From: a bacterium
GTDB lineage: Bacteria > Patescibacteriota > Minisyncoccia > Phycocordibacterales > UBA10002
Length of the DNA stretch: 16,314 nucleotides
Direction of reading: 5' to 3'
NCBI GenBank assembly: GCA_030648695.1
Contig: JAUSHG010000042.1
Location: forward strand, 1 to 16,314
The position numbers and the translations under genes are program-made. Positions 13,504 to 16,314 of the stretch are shown here, piece after piece. The stretch's first letter is position 1, and every line of letters starts with the position of its first letter. The notes below the pieces were generated by a model. It was not told where the DNA came from and ran no database searches. It was given only the letters and a program-made list of their open reading frames with translations.

Positions 13504-13540
13504 ATTCGTAGCTATTCGTTGATTCGTATAATTCGTATAT
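13504..13540 (+). repeat. 37-bp direct repeat, right copy
   Basis: Matches 12917-12953 with one mismatch (GTA versus ATA near position 25) and continues into further ATTCGTATG words up to about 13550. It lies between the 177-residue protein and the CcdA-like gene. Confidence 0.85.
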
Positions 13541-13552
13541 TCGTATGTATAT

Positions 13553-14407
13553 CTAATAAAACCAGATGACTAAAGCGCCGAGAAGCACCATGAGCAGGGC
13601 GACGACCAACCGCGCCTGTTTGAACTCCCCTTTGCGGATTTTCTGCGCCACCTCCACGGCCTCTTTGTTGGCGGAAGCCGCAAGAAGCACGACGAGCGGA
13701 AGCGTGAAGATGACATTGTAGAGCAGAAGATACCCGAATCCCTTGAGGTACGTGGCGCCGTCATGCAGGAGACCGAGAATCATGAGGTACGGTCCGCCGG
13801 TGCAGGGAAACTCGCAGAGTCCCACGAGCGCTCCGAGCAGAAAGGCGGCCGGAAGTGAGGCGCGGTGCATGAGCGCCCCCATTTTCGCGTGTGCGGACTG
13901 CGGAATGCCGAGCGGAATATGCACCTTCGGAAAGAGTTCCTGAATGACGAGAAGCACTCCGAAGAGAAGCATCAGCACCGCTCCCACTTTGCCCATGAAG
14001 TGCGGTATGCCGAAGACGTGCAGTGCCTGCAGGAGCCCAAGGCCGATGAGGAAGTAGGCGGCGAAGATGCCGAGAATGTAGAGGCCGCCCACAAGCAGGA
14101 TTCTGCGGCGCGAAAGCCCCAAGCTAAACAAGAACAGAAGCGTAATGATAAGGACCGAAAACGCGCAGGGGTTGATGCTATCCAGAAGCGCCGAAATAAC
14201 GACCAGCGGCAGAAGAAAGCTCCCTCCCTGACTTGCGTTCCAGAGCAGTTCCGTTCCGAAACTGCTTCCCTTGAGAAGTATGAGTCCGCCGAAGAATACG
14301 AGCAGTACCCCGCCAATAGCGAGCAGTGTTTTGCTCACCCGGGCAGGAGCCGGATGCTCTTCAGTTCCGCATGTTTCGCCATGTTGATGATTGTGGTTGT
14401 GTTCCAT
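13553..14407 (-). CDS. ccdA: CcdA/DsbD-type transmembrane thiol electron carrier
   Basis: 284-residue membrane protein of the cytochrome c biogenesis/DsbD transmembrane family, which carries reducing equivalents from cytoplasmic thioredoxin to the outside. The active-site cysteines are C81 in DSINPCAFSV and C202 in GLCEFPCTGGPYL, the two proline-bracketed motifs of the family, with an extra C198. About seven membrane segments follow an anchor at 27-46. The N-terminus is unusual: MEHNHNHQHGETCGTEEHP is rich in His with one Cys, and looks able to bind a metal such as copper, nickel or zinc. The gene starts four bases after the DUF1573 gene, so the two should be co-translated. The likely job is to reduce extracytoplasmic partners. 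Confidence 0.92.
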   Translation of the reverse strand: MEHNHNHQHGETCGTEEHPAPARVSKTLLAIGGVLLVFFGGLILLKGSSFGTELLWNASQGGSFLLPLVVISALLDSINPCAFSVLIITLLFLFSLGLSRRRILLVGGLYILGIFAAYFLIGLGLLQALHVFGIPHFMGKVGAVLMLLFGVLLVIQELFPKVHIPLGIPQSAHAKMGALMHRASLPAAFLLGALVGLCEFPCTGGPYLMILGLLHDGATYLKGFGYLLLYNVIFTLPLVVLLAASANKEAVEVAQKIRKGEFKQARLVVALLMVLLGALVIWFY

Positions 14408-14411
14408 GGCA

Positions 14412-14927
14412 TTACGGGGTTACGAGGGCGGAAATCTCAATCGTGTTAGTGCCGCCTCCTTTTTCTTCAATAATGACGCCGCGCGTGATGCGTCCGACTC
14501 CGGAGGGGCCGTGCGCCGCCGGGTCAAAGACGACCTCAATCTCGCGGCTCTCGCCCGCTGCAATCGTGTGCGAGAGTTTGCCGCCTACCCCGCCGTGTCC
14601 GGGCATGCCGAAGGGTCCGAAGGTGCCCGACGGCGTTTTAAGAGAGGCCTCGGTGCACATGCAGGAGGTTACAATGCGCGTGAGTGTAATGGGCGATGAA
14701 CTGCTCGTGTTGGTAATGAGAAAGGTGTGCGTCACCACTCCTTTTTCCATGCTGATAGTGCCGAAGTCAAAAGCGGTTTCCGAAAAGAGCAGAGATGCTC
14801 CCACTGCGGCCTGCGCAGACGGCGTTTCGGCGCCGCTCGCAGGACGCTGCCCGTCAGGAGCGCCGAGGAAGAAGAGCGCTCCGAGAAGAGCGGCTCCTCC
14901 GATAATCCAGACAATAATGGTGTTCAT
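14412..14927 (-). CDS. DUF1573-domain exported protein
   Basis: 171-residue exported protein. An N-terminal anchor lies at residues 4-22, then a low-complexity linker to about 45, then a DUF1573 beta-sandwich domain at about 50-170. The domain shows ETAFDFGTIS (50-59), HTFLITNTS (67-75), VTSCMCTEA (86-94) and GESREIEVVFDP. DUF1573 proteins are Ig-like exported proteins of unknown function. The C89-x-C91 pair is the typical cysteine motif of the family and a likely substrate for the CcdA-like carrier encoded four bases downstream. The pairing suggests a two-gene unit that reduces or loads a thiol or metal site outside the cell. Confidence 0.87.
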   Translation of the reverse strand: MNTIIVWIIGGAALLGALFFLGAPDGQRPASGAETPSAQAAVGASLLFSETAFDFGTISMEKGVVTHTFLITNTSSSSPITLTRIVTSCMCTEASLKTPSGTFGPFGMPGHGGVGGKLSHTIAAGESREIEVVFDPAAHGPSGVGRITRGVIIEEKGGGTNTIEISALVTP

Positions 14928-15000
14928 AGGGTGTGAGTTAGTGAATAAGCAAAAAGAACCCGAATGAGGGGCTTATACATACGCGGCACTCTTTTCTTAT

Positions 15001-15049
15001 TCTCCCTTTGTTAAAGGAAGTGGCCGGGAGGCCGAGGGATTTAGTCCCC
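15001..15049 (+). repeat. Variant hairpin repeat between two genes
   Basis: TCTCCCTTTGTTAAAGGAAG, then an inner palindrome GGCCGGGAGGCC, then GAGGGATTTAGTCCCC. It looks like a distant variant of the hairpin-plus-tail family. It lies 27 bases past the stop of the 126-residue protein, on that gene's downstream side. No T tract follows on the minus strand. Confidence 0.5.
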
Positions 15050-15075
15050 TCATCATAAGACAGAAGCTGCCGCAC

Positions 15076-15456
15076 TTACAACGCGGGACTCAATTCAAAC
15101 AGCGCAAGTGTGCGCCGCACTTTGCGAAGCGAAGAAAAATCCTGTGGAGAAACGGCCGCAACGGGTGTAGGCGTCAAACCTAACAGAAGCGGCTGGAGCG
15201 ACTGTGCCAAAAGACGCGCCACAGACAATAGCAGTAACGCAAACGCCATTGCGAGAATTCCAAACGAGAACGAGCTGAAGGCGTTCAGATGAAATGAAAC
15301 GAGTTCAAGAAGTGAGGCGGTTTCCGGACAGGTGCTCCCGTTAATGGTAGAGGCCATGCAGTCGCCGACACCGTTGTGGTCGTTTGCTATAGCCGCGAAG
15401 CTCCCCAGTGCCATCACCGCAAAGACAACAAGCATTGTCGTGGCAAGAAATTTCAT
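15076..15456 (-). CDS. Small exported two-cysteine membrane protein
   Basis: 126-residue protein of unknown function. A signal peptide or anchor covers residues 1-24 (MKFLATTMLVVFAVMALGSF). A short exposed segment, NDHNGVGDCMASTINGSTCP (25-44), holds C33 and C43, which could form a disulfide. A second membrane segment lies at about 64-82, and the tail is Ser/Arg-rich. The start is the ATG at 15456: a promoter with a dyad over its -35 box ends six bases upstream, so the message is probably leaderless. An upstream in-frame start is less likely. It lies upstream of the DUF1573-ccdA pair and may be part of the same extracytoplasmic redox set. Confidence 0.7.
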   Translation of the reverse strand: MKFLATTMLVVFAVMALGSFAAIANDHNGVGDCMASTINGSTCPETASLLELVSFHLNAFSSFSFGILAMAFALLLLSVARLLAQSLQPLLLGLTPTPVAAVSPQDFSSLRKVRRTLALFELSPAL

Positions 15457-15462
15457 AGATAT

Positions 15463-15495
15463 ATAATAGCGCATTTTTGCTTGAAAATCAAGCAA
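15463..15495 (-). promoter_or_regulatory. Promoter with operator-like dyad for the 126-residue protein
   Basis: TTGATT (15491-15486), a 17-base spacer and TATTAT (15468-15463) form a good promoter. Transcription would begin at or one base before the ATG at 15456. A perfect dyad at 15477-15495 (TTGCTTGA, three bases, TCAAGCAA) covers the -35 box, an arrangement very like that at arsR. Confidence 0.6.
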
Positions 15496-15553
15496 CTTAT
15501 ACCGGGGTAGCCCGGAAGCATTTCAGCGTCAAAATTACGCCACACACGTACTC

Positions 15554-15582
15554 TTGCAGTAAGCAGCTGCTTGTGTTATAAT
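15554..15582 (+). promoter_or_regulatory. Extended -10 promoter of the 58-residue CxxC protein
   Basis: TTGCAG (15554-15559), a 17-base spacer and a perfect TATAAT (15577-15582) preceded by TG-T, an extended -10 element. It is the best promoter match in the window. Transcription should start near 15589, giving a leader of about 20 bases. Confidence 0.75.
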
Positions 15583-15609
15583 TCACTCTGAACTCAACCA
15601 AAGGATTCC

Positions 15610-15786
15610 ATGTACCTTTTTGTGATTATTATCTCCGCCGCCGGCTTCTTACTCTTCTGCAGGAACTGTTACCAAAAACAATGCCGGCACTGCGGAAGCT
15701 TCCGCACCGCCATCGTGCGCGCGGCGCGGGATATTCCCGCCAAAATCCGGCACTGTCATAAGTGCCATGAAGACGGTATCGTCTAA
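15610..15786 (+). CDS. 58-residue membrane-tethered CxxC (zinc-ribbon-like) protein
   Basis: A 58-codon gene, the only one recognised on the plus strand. A short hydrophobic N-terminus (residues 3-16) is followed at once by C17-x-x-C20 (FCRNC), C25-x-x-C28 (CRHC) and, after a basic stretch of about 20 residues, C49-x-x-C52 (HCHKC), with H27, H48, H50 and H53 nearby. Pairs of CxxC knuckles suggest one or two zinc sites. Its reality is supported by AAAGGA a few bases before the ATG, a near-consensus promoter at 15554-15582 and an intrinsic terminator at 15809-15838. The function is unknown. It is divergent from the redox genes and could equally be a redox-active or metal-binding peptide. Confidence 0.75.
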   Translation: MYLFVIIISAAGFLLFCRNCYQKQCRHCGSFRTAIVRAARDIPAKIRHCHKCHEDGIV

Positions 15787-15808
15787 CTCTTTGCTCCTTA
15801 ACCCCACG

Positions 15809-15838
15809 CCTTCGCGGCCTCCCCGCGAAGGTGTTTTT
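15809..15838 (+). terminator. Intrinsic terminator of the 58-residue protein gene
   Basis: A nine-base-pair stem CCTTCGCGG/CCGCGAAGG with a five-base loop, followed by TGTTTTTAT, 22 bases past the stop codon. This is a standard Rho-independent terminator for plus-strand transcription. Confidence 0.8.
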
Positions 15839-15840
15839 AT

Positions 15841-16251
15841 TTCCCCCTTACTTGCCCCGTAGTGAGCTTTGCTCTACTACCGGGGTCAAAGGGGAACACC
15901 GCATTCTGATGCGCCGGTGGTTGTTTATCCCCCTTAGCAAAGGGGGCTGCCTTGGGGGGTTGTTGTCTTTTGTCTGCCTCTCCCCCTTTTCCAAGGGGGA
16001 GAATTAAAGAGGGGGTTGTTCTTCCTCCCCTCCTTTCCAAGGAGGGGATTGAGGGGTGGTGGTGTTATTCCCCCTTTCTCTTTCTCCCTCTCTCTTTTGT
16101 CAAAGATTAACGATTAAGGGTTCTCCCCGCTCCCTTTATCCCTTTCTTTTCTTCCTCCTCCCCTTTTCAAAGGGGAGGATTAAGGTGGGGTTGTTTTATT
16201 CTTCCTTCTCCCCTTTTTTTCTCTTTTGTTAAGGATAAAGGATTAAGGATT
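15841..16251. repeat. Dense cluster of hairpin-plus-tail repeats, no genes seen
   Basis: About 410 bases with no supported gene. It contains a nested hairpin at 15841-15896 (outer TTCCCC/GGGGAA, inner CCCCG arms), then elements of the hairpin-plus-tail family at 15927-15961, 15978-16018, 16024-16060 and 16153-16193. Tails such as GATTGAGGGGTGGTG and GATTAAGGTGGGGTTG follow each palindrome in the same orientation. Between and after them, CTCTTTTGT followed by AAAGATTAACGATTAAGGG (from about 16095) and a close relative from about 16221 form a further direct repeat. The C-rich plus strand is strongly skewed. Confidence 0.8.
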
Positions 16252-16269
16252 TTTACTGTGTATTATTCT

Positions 16270-16295
16270 AATGTTCTCAAGAATTTCAGAACATT
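16270..16295. other. Inverted repeat at the window edge
   Basis: AATGTTCT and AGAACATT separated by ten bases. It may be an operator for a gene starting outside the window, or the edge of a coding region. The window ends too soon to decide. Confidence 0.3.
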
Positions 16296-16314
16296 CTCGG
16301 CGCGTGGAGTCAGT

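Noticed and set aside
12917..13540. Two 37-bp repeats as a CRISPR
   Set aside because: Only two copies, with a whole gene between them, no regular spacers and no cas genes.
13865..14449. 194-codon plus-strand open frame rich in Lys, Glu and Gln
   Set aside because: It is the complement of the CcdA-like gene; the composition reflects membrane-segment codons read backwards.
16243..16314. Possible gene ends or starts at the right edge (a minus-strand tail ending ENVLKFLRTLE, or a plus-strand start MFSRISEHS)
   Set aside because: Fewer than 25 codons in each case, on opposite strands, with nothing to choose between them.
1..16314. Transposases, phage genes, tRNA or rRNA genes, toxin-antitoxin pairs
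   Set aside because: None was recognised on either strand.

Overview
The window looks like a piece of a Patescibacteria (Candidate Phyla Radiation) genome, probably Parcubacteria-like. This is inferred from gene content and style: compact co-directional genes, few Shine-Dalgarno sequences, a class II ribonucleotide reductase, VKOR/DsbA/CcdA thiol-redox genes, and spacers full of short palindromic elements and degenerate word repeats. TAA, TAG and TGA all act as stops, so there is no sign of a reassigned code. All recognised genes but one lie on the minus strand, so read the layout from high to low coordinates.

Redox half (about 15.5 to 8.99 kb). A small two-cysteine membrane protein (15076-15456) is followed by a DUF1573 protein and a CcdA/DsbD-type transmembrane electron carrier (14412-14927, 13553-14407), then a helical Cys-containing protein of unknown function (12961-13494) flanked by 37-bp direct repeats. 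Next is an overlapping trio: DsbA-like oxidase, VKOR and a secreted Cys/His protein with a glycine-rich tail (12825 down to 10858). A DoxX-like membrane protein and a DadA-family FAD oxidoreductase follow (10681 down to 8988). The only plus-strand gene is a 58-residue CxxC protein (15610-15786) with a near-consensus promoter and a terminator.

Vitamin B12 half (about 8.85 to 2.62 kb), the main find. A cobalamin riboswitch (core 8652-8821) leads into a secreted protein with the intrinsic factor/transcobalamin layout: terpenoid-cyclase-like repeats followed by a DUF4430 domain (6961-8586). Its stop overlaps the start of a membrane-anchored Ig-like protein (6317-6964). Then come an ECF-type S component (5666-6259), AdoCbl-dependent class II ribonucleotide reductase (3360-5660) and a PduO-type cobalamin adenosyltransferase (2621-3184). 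Read together they suggest a scavenging line: capture B12 outside, import it, adenosylate it, and use it to make deoxynucleotides. This reading is an inference from domains and gene order.

Low-coordinate end. An ArsR-family repressor with its own promoter and dyad operator is followed by DoxX (2507 down to 1638), a 30-bp perfect palindrome that may terminate that unit, an M29 aminopeptidase (190-1404) and the first 46 codons of an endonuclease/exonuclease/phosphatase-family protein.

Several repeat families recur. They include a hairpin-plus-tail element (at least six copies, one inside the S-component coding sequence), a palindromic AAGGTTCAACCTT element (two copies, one inside the variable arm of the riboswitch), a TGTCATGCCCGCG element, and spacer-specific word repeats. 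The last 500 bases are a dense cluster of the first family.
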